From contig NZ_LMAS01000003.1 of assembly GCF_001509555.1 (NCBI RefSeq), positions 696,114 to 760,113 on the forward strand: a DNA stretch of 64,000 nt, given 5' to 3'. Both the position numbers and the translations under genes were made by a program. The notes beneath the pieces are model-generated. The model saw nothing but the letters and a program-made list of their open reading frames with translations. It did not search any database and had not been told where the DNA came from. This document shows, piece after piece, positions 54,862 to 63,975 of this stretch; the stretch's first letter is position 1, and every line of letters begins with the position of its first letter. This DNA is from Bacillus sp. FJAT-29937 (GTDB lineage: Bacteria; Bacillota; Bacilli; Bacillales; Cytobacillaceae).

Positions 54862-55210
54862 AAGGCATTCCCCCATGAAGTTCAATAGACCTATTTTATC
54901 ATTATTTTTTATAAAAATATGTAATAAAATAATAATTTTCTGTTACTTATTTCATAGAATTCGTTTAACATTTGATTTATGGTTTTAAAACAATTGGAAA
55001 TGTTTTGGTGATGCTTCCTGTTCAAAAAGAATTTATAATAATAAGTGCACAGCAACTCCTTCAAAACGTTAGCTTCCTCAGCCCGAGGGAGCTTTTTTTT
55101 ATTTAATCGTATTGCTAGATTTTCCCTATCCACCCTGTGGGTGACTTTGGATGAATATTATGTAACCAATGGGAAAAATTAACGATAAGCATGAAGAAGG
55201 AGAGAACGTT
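54862..55210. other. AT-rich intergenic region between cheX-like gene and bpsA
   Basis: Very AT-rich from 54895 to 54960, then a TATAAT (55034-55039) and a strong terminator (55071-55100). No open frame with an RBS was found; a tiny transcript of about 55 bases is possible. Confidence 0.6.
55071..55100 (+). terminator. Orphan terminator upstream of bpsA
   Basis: AGCTTCCTC / GAGGGAGCT stem (one G-T pair) and eight T's; no gene ends before it on the plus strand. Confidence 0.8.
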
Positions 55211-56299
55211 ATGCCATCAATTGTCTCAGTTGCCGAAGCTATACCTGCCCATTCTCTCAATCAGGATGAGGTAATGGATTTTGCGAGAGATCTATTTTCC
55301 GAATCTTTTTCTAATATTGAACGATTATTAAGAGCTTTTCACAATGGTCAAATTGAAAAACGGCATTTTGTGAAAGACTTGAATTGGTATAAAAAGGAGA
55401 AGACATTTGAAGAAAGAAATCAAGCATATATAGAGTGCTCTGTGGAACTGGGTATCGAAGCAATTGAAAATTGTTTAAAAAGTAAGGATTTTCTCAGCAG
55501 GAATATAGCATATGAAGAAATTGACGCGATTATTTTTATCTCGAGCACGGGGATCTCTACACCAAGTATTGAGGCAAGAATTATGAACAGGCTTGCCTTC
55601 CATCCACATACAAAAAGAATTCCTATTTGGGGATTAGGTTGTGCTGGCGGGGCTTCGGGATTGTCAAGGGCATATGAGTATTGCCTTGCTTTCCCAAAGG
55701 CAAAAGTAATTGTGCTTGCCATTGAATTATGCAGCTTAACCTTTCAAATGAATGACCGTTCAAAAAGCAACCTAATAGGCACTTCTCTTTTTGCCGATGG
55801 TGTTGCATGTGCACTCGTTGCAGGCGATCAGGCGGATAGAAATACCTTTCAGAAGCTTGAATCCGTACCTGCCATTCTTCGTACGCAATCAATGTTCATG
55901 CAGGATTCATTAGATGTGATGGGCTGGGACGTAAAGAGCAAGGGCCTTTATGTTGTTTTTTCGAAAGATATACCCACAATTATAGAAAGCTGGCTCAAGC
56001 CTGTTGTTATTGACTTTTTGGTGGAAGAACGAATGGATATTGATGAAATTAACCATTTCATTGCACATCCCGGGGGAAAAAAAGTGATTGATGCGTATAT
56101 CCAATCCATCGGGTTCGAGCCGGAAATGACAAGGATTTCGCTCGAAGTTCTTAAAGAATACGGAAATATGTCGTCAACGACCATATTATATGTATTGAAA
56201 AGGTTTATGAAAATAGGAAAAAAGGGAGATTATGGCCTTGCTACCGCTTTAGGGCCGGGTTTTTGTTCGGAAATGCTGCTGCTGAGATGGGAGAATTAG
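55211..56299 (+). CDS. bpsA: Type III polyketide synthase (alkylpyrone synthase)
   Basis: 362 residues, chalcone-synthase superfamily. Catalytic triad visible: Cys in WGLGCAGGASG, His in FIAHPGGKKV, Asn in YGNMSSTTIL. In B. subtilis BpsA (BcsA) makes long-chain alkylpyrones that BpsB methylates. ATG 55211 follows aaggagag; the frame's earlier ATG has no RBS. bpsB starts 3 bases after the stop. Confidence 0.94.
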   Translation: MPSIVSVAEAIPAHSLNQDEVMDFARDLFSESFSNIERLLRAFHNGQIEKRHFVKDLNWYKKEKTFEERNQAYIECSVELGIEAIENCLKSKDFLSRNIAYEEIDAIIFISSTGISTPSIEARIMNRLAFHPHTKRIPIWGLGCAGGASGLSRAYEYCLAFPKAKVIVLAIELCSLTFQMNDRSKSNLIGTSLFADGVACALVAGDQADRNTFQKLESVPAILRTQSMFMQDSLDVMGWDVKSKGLYVVFSKDIPTIIESWLKPVVIDFLVEERMDIDEINHFIAHPGGKKVIDAYIQSIGFEPEMTRISLEVLKEYGNMSSTTILYVLKRFMKIGKKGDYGLATALGPGFCSEMLLLRWEN

Positions 56300-56302
56300 C
56301 AA

Positions 56303-56851
56303 ATGCTTTTTACGATTTTTATTTCAGTGATCATAGTACAGAGAATAGCTGAATTATATATTGCAAAGAAAAACGAACGTATGATGAAAAGCAAGGGGGC
56401 GCTTGAGTTTGGACAAGCCCATTATCCTTTCATTGTAGCTGTACATAGTTTGTTTTTTGTATCCTACATATTAGAGGTGAGCTTAGTCGACAATGAAGTT
56501 TCCTCCTATTGGCCAATCCTCTTCCCATTATTCATACTTACTCAAGCAGGGAGAATATGGGCGCTAACATCTCTTGGTCCATATTGGAATACAAAAATTA
56601 TTGTTTTGCCTAATGCAAGGATCATTAGAAAGGGGCCGTACCGTTTCATCAAACATCCCAATTATACGATAGTTTCTGCTGAATTTCTAATTATACCGCT
56701 TATGTTTGAGGCCTATACAACAGCGATGGTCTTTACAATATTGAATATCATCCTATTGGCGATTAGAATTCCTGCTGAAGAACATGCCCTAAAGAAGTTA
56801 ACGGCATATGAACAAGCTTTTTCACATGGGTCAAACCTAACGAAAGTTTGA
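56303..56851 (+). CDS. bpsB: Isoprenylcysteine carboxyl methyltransferase-family protein (alkylpyrone methyltransferase)
   Basis: 182 residues, about five helices, ICMT-like fold with the SAM-binding GPYRFIKHPNY segment and the C-terminal RIPAEEHAL motif. Matches YpbQ/BpsB, which O-methylates alkylpyrones made by BpsA. It is coupled to bpsA. Confidence 0.92.
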   Translation: MLFTIFISVIIVQRIAELYIAKKNERMMKSKGALEFGQAHYPFIVAVHSLFFVSYILEVSLVDNEVSSYWPILFPLFILTQAGRIWALTSLGPYWNTKIIVLPNARIIRKGPYRFIKHPNYTIVSAEFLIIPLMFEAYTTAMVFTILNIILLAIRIPAEEHALKKLTAYEQAFSHGSNLTKV

Positions 56852-56860
56852 AAACTTCTA

Positions 56861-56915
56861 TTGAAAATGATTCTCGTTAATGATAAAATCTAATTGAATT
56901 TGAAAATTATTCTCA
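56861..56915 (+). promoter_or_regulatory. Fur-controlled promoter (two Fur boxes)
   Basis: TTGAAA, 17-base spacer, TGA-TAAAAT (extended -10). Fur box 1, TGAAAATGATTCTCG (56862-56876), covers the -35; box 2, TGAAAATTATTCTCA (56901-56915), covers the early transcribed region. Both fit the 7-1-7 consensus with few deviations. Confidence 0.8.
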
Positions 56916-56938
56916 TTAACAGGAAGGTGTTGTTACAG

Positions 56939-57034
56939 ATGGTAGCGATTTTTATTGCGGGAACAGTAACAGCCTATGCGTTAGTTATGAAATATGTTTT
57001 AAATCATGTAGCAAAGCCACATACAAGAGCATAA
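56939..57034 (+). CDS. 31-residue iron-regulated membrane peptide
   Basis: MVAIFIAGTVTAYALVMKY... with one hydrophobic helix (about 2-21) and a basic, His-containing tail ending VAKPHTRA. RBS aggaagg 9 bases before the ATG. It has its own Fur-type promoter and terminator. Fur-regulated tiny basic proteins (FbpA/B/C) exist in B. subtilis; homology to them is not established. Confidence 0.75.
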   Translation: MVAIFIAGTVTAYALVMKYVLNHVAKPHTRA

Positions 57035-57049
57035 ATTCTTTTACTACAT

Positions 57050-57079
57050 AACCAGGTGAAGACCTGGTTTTATTTTTTT
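57050..57079 (+). terminator. Terminator of the 31-residue gene
   Basis: AACCAGGT / ACCTGGTT stem, GAAG loop, and a T-rich tail. Confidence 0.9.
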
Positions 57080-57191
57080 GCCTGACAGTAATGTTCATAA
57101 AATTGTCAAGTTCCATATTCTAAATATAGGCATTAGAAGAAAAATCATTTAGAATAGAAGGAAAATGATTGAACAAGGGGATAGGTTATTC

Positions 57192-60100
57192 ATGGTTCGA
57201 ACAGAACTTCAACTAGATACGGTTGATTTAATAAACAGGGTAACAGCTTTATATGAATTTTTTAATAAAAATCAAGATCAGCAAACTGCGGAAAGAGCAA
57301 AGGATCTAGCTTTAAAGCTTGATAAAAAAGAATATGCAATTGCATTTTGCGGGCACTTCTCAGCCGGGAAATCGAGCATGATCAATAAAATTATTGGTGA
57401 AAACTTGCTGCCATCCAGCCCGATCCCGACAAGTGCAAATTTAGTAAAAATTAAATCGGGAGAGGATTATGCAAAGGTTGTTTTCAAAGAAGGCAATCCG
57501 AGATTATATCCAGCTCCCTATGATTATAATCAAGTGAAAACCTATTGTAAGGATGGCGACCAAATCCATTCAATTGAAATAAGCTATTCCGATACGAGCC
57601 TGCCGAAAAATGCAGTGATAATGGATACACCCGGCATCGATTCAACGGATGATGCTCACCGAATTGCGACTGAATCAGCCTTGCACCTTGCAGATTTAGT
57701 GTTTTATGTCATGGATTATAACCATGTCCAGTCAGAATTGAACTTCTTATTTACAAAAGAGCTGGCTGCTGCCGGGAAGCAAGTGTATTTAATTATTAAT
57801 CAAATTGATAAGCATCGGGATGAGGAACTGAGCTTCGATCAGTTTAAACAAAGTGTGAAGGATTCTTTTGCCTCATGGGGGGTAGTACCAGAAAGAATAT
57901 TTTACACTTCATTGAAAAAAGAAGACCATAAAGAAAATGAGTTCCTAGCTTTACAAAAGTTTATTGCTGATAAAATTGCCAACAGCGAATTGTTGCTACC
58001 TGAGTCTGTTTATCATTCATTGAATAAGCTTTCAAGTGAGCATCTGATTTATTTAGAAGAAAAAAGCTGGACTGAAATTGAAAAATACGAGAAAAAATTA
58101 GAAGAGCTCCCTGTCGATGAAAGAGAAGAACTGGCTAAAAAGCTTGCAGAACTAGAGGCTAAGCTAGAGGCAGGAAGAGCGTTTCTAAATACAGCAGAGA
58201 TTAACTTCATACACAAAGTTGACGATGTTCTAGATAATGCCTATTTAATGCCCTTCCAAACGAGGGAGCTTGCAGAAAACTATATCGAGTCATGCCAATC
58301 TGGCTTTAAGGTAGGACTATTTTTCTCGCGGCAAAAAACAGAACAAGAAAGAGCGAACCGTCTAGAAGCATTTTTCCAAGACCTCTCTGAAAAAGTAAAG
58401 TCGCAAATTGACTGGCATATGAAGGAACTAATGGTGAATGAACTAAAGCAGCATGAAGTGCATGAAACTGAATTATTAGGAAAAGCACAAAACTTTACTG
58501 TTCTTTTTAATAAAGATCTGCTCGTTAACACGGTAAAAGACGGTGCACTCCTTTCTGGTGACTATGTTCTCCAATATACGAATGATTTGGCAGAATCTAT
58601 TAAGAAATTGACTAAAAGAAGTTTAGCAGAATTTAAGGAATTGCTCTTGCGTACTTTGTCTTTAAAAACAGAAAAGGAGCAAAGCTTAATAGAAAGTGAA
58701 TGGAATCTGTACAAGGGGTACAGTGAAGCTTTTCACATGCTTACAGAAATAAAGGAAGGCCTTCGCACGTCCAAAGTCGACATGAATGAATTATTAAAAG
58801 GGAAATTTTCTCACCAAAAATATGAGGAAATGACAAAAGCCTTACTTTCATTACCTACTGAAGAAGTTGAAATTGTTCATCAAACAAATGAAATTGTGCT
58901 TGATATAAAGGAAGCAGATAACGTTTTAGATGAAAGAGACAGCACTCTCCAAGCTGCCGGCAGCAAAGTAGAGGAAAAGACTGTAAATGCATTAGTTGGA
59001 AAATTAAACTTTACGGCGAATGCCATCCAACAGGTACCCGGATTCAAAAAAATGACGGCAGAATTGCTGCAAAAAGCAGAGCGTCTAAAAGATAAGCAAT
59101 TCACAGTCGCACTTTTCGGAGCATTTAGTGCTGGGAAATCTTCCTTTGCCAATGCATTAATTGGTCATAAGCTTCTTCCAGTGTCGCCAAACCCGACAAC
59201 GGCCGCGATTAATAAAATCATGCCAATTAATGATCAATACGCTCATGGAACAGTGTTAGTGAAGGTAAAGGCAACAGACATATTATTTGAAGATGTAAAC
59301 AGATCATTGAAAGTCTTCAATCAATCAGCCGCAGATTTCGATGATGCGATTGTGAAGATTAAAAAAGTAATGAGCAGCATTTCAGATTTCGATGCCAATG
59401 AAAAGACGCACTTTGCCTTCTTGAATGCTTTTTCACGAGGATTTGATTCGTTTAAAGAAAGATTGGGAACAACTGTCCAGACTGACTTAGACGAGTTTAA
59501 AGGCTATGTGGCAATCGAAGAAAAATCGTGTTTTGTTGATATGATCGAAGTGTACTATGATTGTGAGCTGACTCGAAAGGGGATCACGCTTGTAGATACG
59601 CCTGGAGCCGATTCTATTAATGCCCGTCACACTGGTGTAGCCTTTGATTATATCAAAAATTCAGATGCAATCCTGTTTGTCACTTACTATAATCATGCTT
59701 TCTCAAAGGCTGACCGTGAATTCCTTATCCAATTAGGGCGTGTGAAGGATTCCTTTGAACTGGATAAAATGTTCTTTGTCGTCAATGCGATTGATCTTGC
59801 CAATAATGAAGAAGAAAAGGAATCTGTTTTACAATATGTCGGTGAACAGCTTGTTCAATATGGGATACGCAGGCCAAATCTTTTTGGACTTTCAAGCCTT
59901 GAAGCTTTAACTGAAAAGCTTGAAAACAGACAGGAAAAACATTCGAAAATTGATCAGTTTGAGGAAAGTTTTTATTCGTTTATTACAAATGAACTTATGC
60001 AAATTTCAATCACCTCTGCAGAATTGGGCTGGAATCGTGTATTGGAACAGCTTCGCACCTTTATTCAGTCATCACAAGCGAATAAGGAATTAAAGGCTCA

Positions 60101-60860
60101 AAGACGAACCCAGCTTGAAGAAGAATTAAAGACAATTCTTGCATTGTTCAAAAATCAGGATGCGGCGATTTTCACGCAAAGACTGGAACAAGAGTCAGAC
60201 GAGCTAGTTTTCTATATTAAGCAAAGAGTGTTTCTGCGTTATGGTGATTTCATTAAGGAGGCCTTTAACCCTGCTGCTCTTAAGGATGATGGCCGTAATT
60301 TAAAGAAAGCCCTGCATGCAGCTCTTGAAGATTTCCTGCAAAGCTTTGGATTTGATTTTGCTCAGGAATTAAGAGCAACAACGTTAAGATTAGAAGCATA
60401 TATCGGTAAATTATGTATGCAGGCTCAAGATATGCTTGGTCAAAAGGCTGCGGAGATTAATAAAAAATTAAGCTTTAGCCCGTATGAAACGAGAAAAATG
60501 GAAGGGATTGAGTTTAATTCAGCTTTTGCTGGCGAGAACAGAGCCCAGTTTTCAAAGGCGTTAGCCCATTTTAAAAATCCAAAGTCATTCTTTGAAAAGA
60601 ACGAAAGAAAGAATTTAAGCGATGAATTGGAGCAGCTAATAAATCCGTCTTCTGATCATTATTTACAAACGGAAGGCGCACGCTTGAAAAAACATTATGC
60701 CGCACTTCTGATTGATGAATATTCACATATGCTTTCAATCCTATCTGAACAGGCGAATGAATATTATGAAGGACTTTTGACTGTGCTAAGAGATGACTTC
60801 CCAATTGAGGAGCTGGAGAAAACGGAGAAAGAAATTACTCATTTCTCTCAAGAATCATAA
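57192..60860 (+). CDS. dynA: Bacterial dynamin-like protein DynA (two GTPase modules)
   Basis: 1222 residues. Two tandem dynamin units: first P-loop G54-HFSAGKSS62 with TPGIDSTDD, second P-loop G643-AFSAGKSS with TPGADSIN; each is followed by a long helical stalk. DynA tethers and fuses membranes and protects against membrane stress in B. subtilis. I chose ATG 57192, behind aagggga, over ATG 57165. Stop overlaps the next ATG (TAATG). Confidence 0.94.
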   Translation: MVRTELQLDTVDLINRVTALYEFFNKNQDQQTAERAKDLALKLDKKEYAIAFCGHFSAGKSSMINKIIGENLLPSSPIPTSANLVKIKSGEDYAKVVFKEGNPRLYPAPYDYNQVKTYCKDGDQIHSIEISYSDTSLPKNAVIMDTPGIDSTDDAHRIATESALHLADLVFYVMDYNHVQSELNFLFTKELAAAGKQVYLIINQIDKHRDEELSFDQFKQSVKDSFASWGVVPERIFYTSLKKEDHKENEFLALQKFIADKIANSELLLPESVYHSLNKLSSEHLIYLEEKSWTEIEKYEKKLEELPVDEREELAKKLAELEAKLEAGRAFLNTAEINFIHKVDDVLDNAYLMPFQTRELAENYIESCQSGFKVGLFFSRQKTEQERANRLEAFFQDLSEKVKSQIDWHMKELMVNELKQHEVHETELLGKAQNFTVLFNKDLLVNTVKDGALLSGDYVLQYTNDLAESIKKLTKRSLAEFKELLLRTLSLKTEKEQSLIESEWNLYKGYSEAFHMLTEIKEGLRTSKVDMNELLKGKFSHQKYEEMTKALLSLPTEEVEIVHQTNEIVLDIKEADNVLDERDSTLQAAGSKVEEKTVNALVGKLNFTANAIQQVPGFKKMTAELLQKAERLKDKQFTVALFGAFSAGKSSFANALIGHKLLPVSPNPTTAAINKIMPINDQYAHGTVLVKVKATDILFEDVNRSLKVFNQSAADFDDAIVKIKKVMSSISDFDANEKTHFAFLNAFSRGFDSFKERLGTTVQTDLDEFKGYVAIEEKSCFVDMIEVYYDCELTRKGITLVDTPGADSINARHTGVAFDYIKNSDAILFVTYYNHAFSKADREFLIQLGRVKDSFELDKMFFVVNAIDLANNEEEKESVLQYVGEQLVQYGIRRPNLFGLSSLEALTEKLENRQEKHSKIDQFEESFYSFITNELMQISITSAELGWNRVLEQLRTFIQSSQANKELKAQRRTQLEEELKTILALFKNQDAAIFTQRLEQESDELVFYIKQRVFLRYGDFIKEAFNPAALKDDGRNLKKALHAALEDFLQSFGFDFAQELRATTLRLEAYIGKLCMQAQDMLGQKAAEINKKLSFSPYETRKMEGIEFNSAFAGENRAQFSKALAHFKNPKSFFEKNERKNLSDELEQLINPSSDHYLQTEGARLKKHYAALLIDEYSHMLSILSEQANEYYEGLLTVLRDDFPIEELEKTEKEITHFSQES

Positions 60861-61051
60861 TGAAGATTCAATCCTTTCATGCATGTGCAACGTGTATTCA
60901 TTTTCAGGCGGAAAAATTCGAAAAAGGAATAACTTATCATTGCAAGCGTCTCAGTTATGAAACGAAACCAAACTACCAATTTCAATGCTGGACACCGAAA
61001 GAACATGTGAAGAAGCTGATGGAAAAAAGATTGAGGGAGCTGAAGGAATGA
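60860..61051 (+). CDS. Small Cys-containing protein after dynA (ypbS position)
   Basis: 63 residues: CATCIHFQAEKFEKGITYHC... and FQCWTPKEH, so four cysteines (C-x2-C, C, C) that could bind a metal. Helical basic C-terminus (KKLMEKRLRELKE). Coupled to dynA by TAATG and to the rhodanese gene by ATGA. Position equals ypbS; homology unconfirmed. Unknown function. Confidence 0.7.
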   Translation: MKIQSFHACATCIHFQAEKFEKGITYHCKRLSYETKPNYQFQCWTPKEHVKKLMEKRLRELKE

Positions 61052-61884
61052 ATTTGACCGTTGAAAAGGAATGGCTGAAAGAGCGTTTAAATAATGGAGA
61101 TTTGAGGATCGCTGATTGTCGATATAATTTGGGCTCTTCAGAAGAAGGCTTGGAACAATATGGTAAGGGTCATATTCCGAGAGCTGTTTATTTTCACCTC
61201 GGGAAAGATTTATCAGGACCCATTTCTTCTCATGGCGGCAGACATCCATTGCCTGAAATCGAAAAGTTTAAGCAGACGCTTCAAAATGCCGGCATTCATA
61301 ATGGAACGACGATCGTAGCATATGACGGCGGCGAGGGTTCATTCGCTGCCCGGCTCTTGTGGCTATTACATTATGTTGGGCACAAAAATGTCTATGTTTT
61401 AAATGGGGGCTATAAAGCCTGGACAGAGGCCGGGTACCCAGTAGATCATTCAATTCCTGACTATCCAAAAACGGATTTTGAGATAAATTTGGATGCTGAC
61501 ATTTTTGCTTCCTATGAAGAAGTTAAAAAAATAGTCGAAGAGAAGAATCAAGAAACGATCATCATTGATTCTAGAGAAAGTCAGCGCTATTTAGGTCTAA
61601 TTGAGCCAATTGATAAAAAAGCAGGCCATATTCCAGGAGCGATTAATAAGGTTTGGTTAGATGGCTATGAAAATGGCTTTTTCAAAAGCGGCGAGGATCA
61701 GGCAAAAAGATTCACTGAAATTGATAAAGATAAACAAATTATTGTTTATTGCGGTTCAGGTGTCACTGCCACTCCGAATTACATGGCACTAAAGGCTGCA
61801 GGCTATAAGCATGTTAAACTATATGCTGGAAGCTTTAGTGATTGGATATCTTATGATGAAAATGAAATAGAAACAGGAGAATAA
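61048..61884 (+). CDS. Two-domain rhodanese sulfurtransferase
   Basis: 278 residues with two rhodanese domains (about 1-140 and 150-278). The catalytic loop CGSGVTATP is in the second; the linker-proximal first domain lacks Cys at that place (DGGEGSFA), as usual. Thiosulfate or 3-mercaptopyruvate could be the donor. ATG 61048 overlaps the upstream stop. Length and motifs fit SseA/thiosulfate sulfurtransferases. Confidence 0.92.
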   Translation: MNLTVEKEWLKERLNNGDLRIADCRYNLGSSEEGLEQYGKGHIPRAVYFHLGKDLSGPISSHGGRHPLPEIEKFKQTLQNAGIHNGTTIVAYDGGEGSFAARLLWLLHYVGHKNVYVLNGGYKAWTEAGYPVDHSIPDYPKTDFEINLDADIFASYEEVKKIVEEKNQETIIIDSRESQRYLGLIEPIDKKAGHIPGAINKVWLDGYENGFFKSGEDQAKRFTEIDKDKQIIVYCGSGVTATPNYMALKAAGYKHVKLYAGSFSDWISYDENEIETGE

Positions 61885-61905
61885 ATAAGAACGGGAGAGA
61901 AAAAA

Positions 61906-62796
61906 TTGTTAAACGAAAATAAGCCTTCATTTATGCTAGTGGATGGGATGGCATTATTATTTAGAGCCTATTTTGCTACTGCTGTGCACGGACAATTTAT
62001 GGTGAATTCAAAAGGTGTCCCAACGAATGCAGTATATGGGTTTGTGAAACACTTTTTAGCGGCAGTTTCAAATTTCAATCCGTCACATGTCGCTGTTTGT
62101 TGGGATATGGGGAGTAAAACATTTAGAACGGAAATGTATGACGGTTACAAGGCGAATCGGCCAGAGGCGCCTATTGAACTGGTTCCACAGTTCGATCTTG
62201 TAAAGGAAATTGTTGAAGCCTTTGATGTACCGAATATCGGCTTGCAGGGCTATGAAGCAGACGACTGCATTGGGACGATTGCTAGTCGTGTCAAAGAAGA
62301 AGCCTTTGTAAATATTCTTACAGGTGATCAGGATATTCTGCAGCTTTTGGATGAACGGATATCTGTTGTGTTATTGCAAAAAGGGTATGGCAATTATTTA
62401 GTTCATACGAAAGACAGTTTTTATGAAGAAAAGGGCATTCACCCAAGGCAAATGATTGACTTAAAAGCATTTATGGGTGATACAAGTGATAATTATCCAG
62501 GGGTGAAAGGAATTGGCGAGAAAACAGCCTTAAAGCTTTTACAGCAATTTGGACATATTGAAGGCGTTCTTGAAAACTTGGATCAATTAACTAAAGCACA
62601 AAAGACAAAAATTGAACAGGATCTAGAGATGCTCCACCTAAGCAGACAGCTCGCTGAGATTAAATGTGATGTCCCAGTTGAGTGTGCATTAGACGAAGCA
62701 ATGTTCCGTATGAATCGTGACAAAGTGATAAATAAATTTGATGAAGTTGAATTTCGCGGGTTAGACCGATTGCTTGATATGAAACAATATGCTTAA
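61906..62796 (+). CDS. ypcP: 5'-3' exonuclease (Pol I N-terminal-like)
   Basis: 296 residues; stand-alone relative of the 5' nuclease of DNA polymerase I. Acidic metal residues lie in FMLVDGMALLFRAYF, YEADDCIGTIA and LTGDQDILQLL, and the helix-hairpin-helix is GVKGIGEKTALKLL. Processes flaps and Okazaki-fragment primers. TTG start with gggagag upstream. Matches YpcP. Confidence 0.94.
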   Translation: MLNENKPSFMLVDGMALLFRAYFATAVHGQFMVNSKGVPTNAVYGFVKHFLAAVSNFNPSHVAVCWDMGSKTFRTEMYDGYKANRPEAPIELVPQFDLVKEIVEAFDVPNIGLQGYEADDCIGTIASRVKEEAFVNILTGDQDILQLLDERISVVLLQKGYGNYLVHTKDSFYEEKGIHPRQMIDLKAFMGDTSDNYPGVKGIGEKTALKLLQQFGHIEGVLENLDQLTKAQKTKIEQDLEMLHLSRQLAEIKCDVPVECALDEAMFRMNRDKVINKFDEVEFRGLDRLLDMKQYA

Positions 62797-62802
62797 CATT
62801 TA

Positions 62803-62826
62803 GGCTGTCCCAAGATAGGGACAGCC
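62803..62826. terminator. Terminator between ypcP and sspL
   Basis: GGCTGTCCC / GGGACAGCC perfect stem, T-rich downstream. Confidence 0.8.
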
Positions 62827-62834
62827 GTTCTTTA

Positions 62835-62963
62835 TTATTTCGTATTTTTTTTCTTAGCAGCATTCTCCAGTTTGCTTTTAGGATCTTCTGTTATATCCTG
62901 TCCATAGCCTTGCGGATTCACTCCAGATGCAAGCTTTCCTCTATTTCTCTCTCTTTTGCCCAA
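62835..62963 (-). CDS. sspL: Small acid-soluble spore protein L
   Basis: A 42-residue gene with TTG start 8 bases after agggaggtg. The protein MGKRERNRGKLASG... contains NPQGYGQDI and ends KSKLENAAKKKNTK, the pattern and length of SspL, and it adjoins ypcP as in B. subtilis. Minor forespore core protein. No clear sigma-G promoter could be aligned. Confidence 0.8.
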   Translation of the reverse strand: MGKRERNRGKLASGVNPQGYGQDITEDPKSKLENAAKKKNTK

Positions 62964-63062
62964 CTTTTACACACCTCCCTAATATTGTTTTCATGACTAG
63001 TATTTCCGAAAAGAATAAATACACTCCTCTATCTTCACACTAATACTAGAGGTGAGAAGTAA

Positions 63063-63530
63063 ATGAATAAAGGTGTCTACATCGCATTATTAAGCATAGG
63101 ACTCGCACAAGCTTTGAAAATTCCGATTCACTTTTTCAAGAAAAAAGAATTTAGGCCAGAATTATTTTTTCACACTGGCGGAATGCCAAGTTCACACTCA
63201 GCTGGCGTATCATCATTAACCACTTTTATTGCTTTAAGAAGAGGGATCCCAACAATCGATTTTGCCCTCTCATTGGTTTATGGGCTCATTGTTATGTATG
63301 ATGCACAAGGGATTAGAAGACAAACAGGAGAATTAACATTAAAAGTAAATAGCATGGGTGAATTGATTGACAAAATTCACAAAGAAGAGTCTGTTGAATT
63401 TGAGCAAGAAAAGACACCAAAGAAACTGAAAGAAATGCTCGGGCATCAGCCGGCAGAAGTAATCGGTGGAGCCTTACTTGGGGTTGCAACAGGAACGATT
63501 GGGTATTTACTCACAAAAAAAGATAGATAA
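63063..63530 (+). CDS. Divergent PAP2 family membrane protein (YuiD-like)
   Basis: 155 residues of the DUF212 family: PSSHSAGVSSLTTF carries the PAP2-like Ser/His motif, and VMYDAQGIRRQTG follows. Three or four helices. Possibly a lipid-phosphate phosphatase relative; activity unproven. RBS agaggtgag. Confidence 0.88.
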   Translation: MNKGVYIALLSIGLAQALKIPIHFFKKKEFRPELFFHTGGMPSSHSAGVSSLTTFIALRRGIPTIDFALSLVYGLIVMYDAQGIRRQTGELTLKVNSMGELIDKIHKEESVEFEQEKTPKKLKEMLGHQPAEVIGGALLGVATGTIGYLLTKKDR

Positions 63531-63588
63531 TTGTCGAAATATAAGGTAAAATTTAGAGTGTTTGGGTTAAAAAGGGGAAAGGGATGAC

Positions 63589-63864
63589 ATGTTCTTGAAG
63601 ACAGTGGAAGATTATATTAGTTTTTTACAAAGTAAAGGCTTTCAATTTCAAGAGGATGCGGTTGGATTTATTTACTTTGGGAAGCATTATACAAATGCAT
63701 CAGATGAACTGACGAATACAGCAATCGAACTAACCTTAAAAGCACAAAAAACATTTGATGGCAGCTTTTATGTATCTTTGCTGGAAATGCTCATATCCAA
63801 TAAGATTAATACCCGCCTCGAGGCAATCCAGTTTGTAAAGGATAAAGAATTAATCTCGATCTAA
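63589..63864 (+). CDS. Small hypothetical protein (possibly DUF6123)
   Basis: 91 residues, mixed helical (TVEDYISFLQSKGFQFQED...). No catalytic motif or signal. Strong gggaaaggg RBS, and conserved-looking composition. I tentatively link it to a Bacillus family of this size; function unknown. Confidence 0.65.
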   Translation: MFLKTVEDYISFLQSKGFQFQEDAVGFIYFGKHYTNASDELTNTAIELTLKAQKTFDGSFYVSLLEMLISNKINTRLEAIQFVKDKELISI

Positions 63865-63906
63865 GCAAATAAAATTGAATAATAAAAAAGGACGAAATGA
63901 AGACAG

Positions 63907-63968
63907 TGATATGCTCCCCATAAGGTAGACAGATTAAAAAATAAAAATCTGTTGAACCTTAGGGGGAG
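63907..63968 (+). mobile_element. Probable left end of an insertion sequence, RBS-sequestering hairpin
   Basis: TGATATGCTCCCC begins the putative terminal repeat (IS3-like ends start TG). CTCCCCATAAGGT (63914-63926) pairs with ACCTTAGGGGGAG (63956-63968), one mismatch, and ACAGATT with AATCTGT inside. The RBS lies in the 3' arm. Confidence 0.5.
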
Positions 63969-63975
63969 TTTTTTT

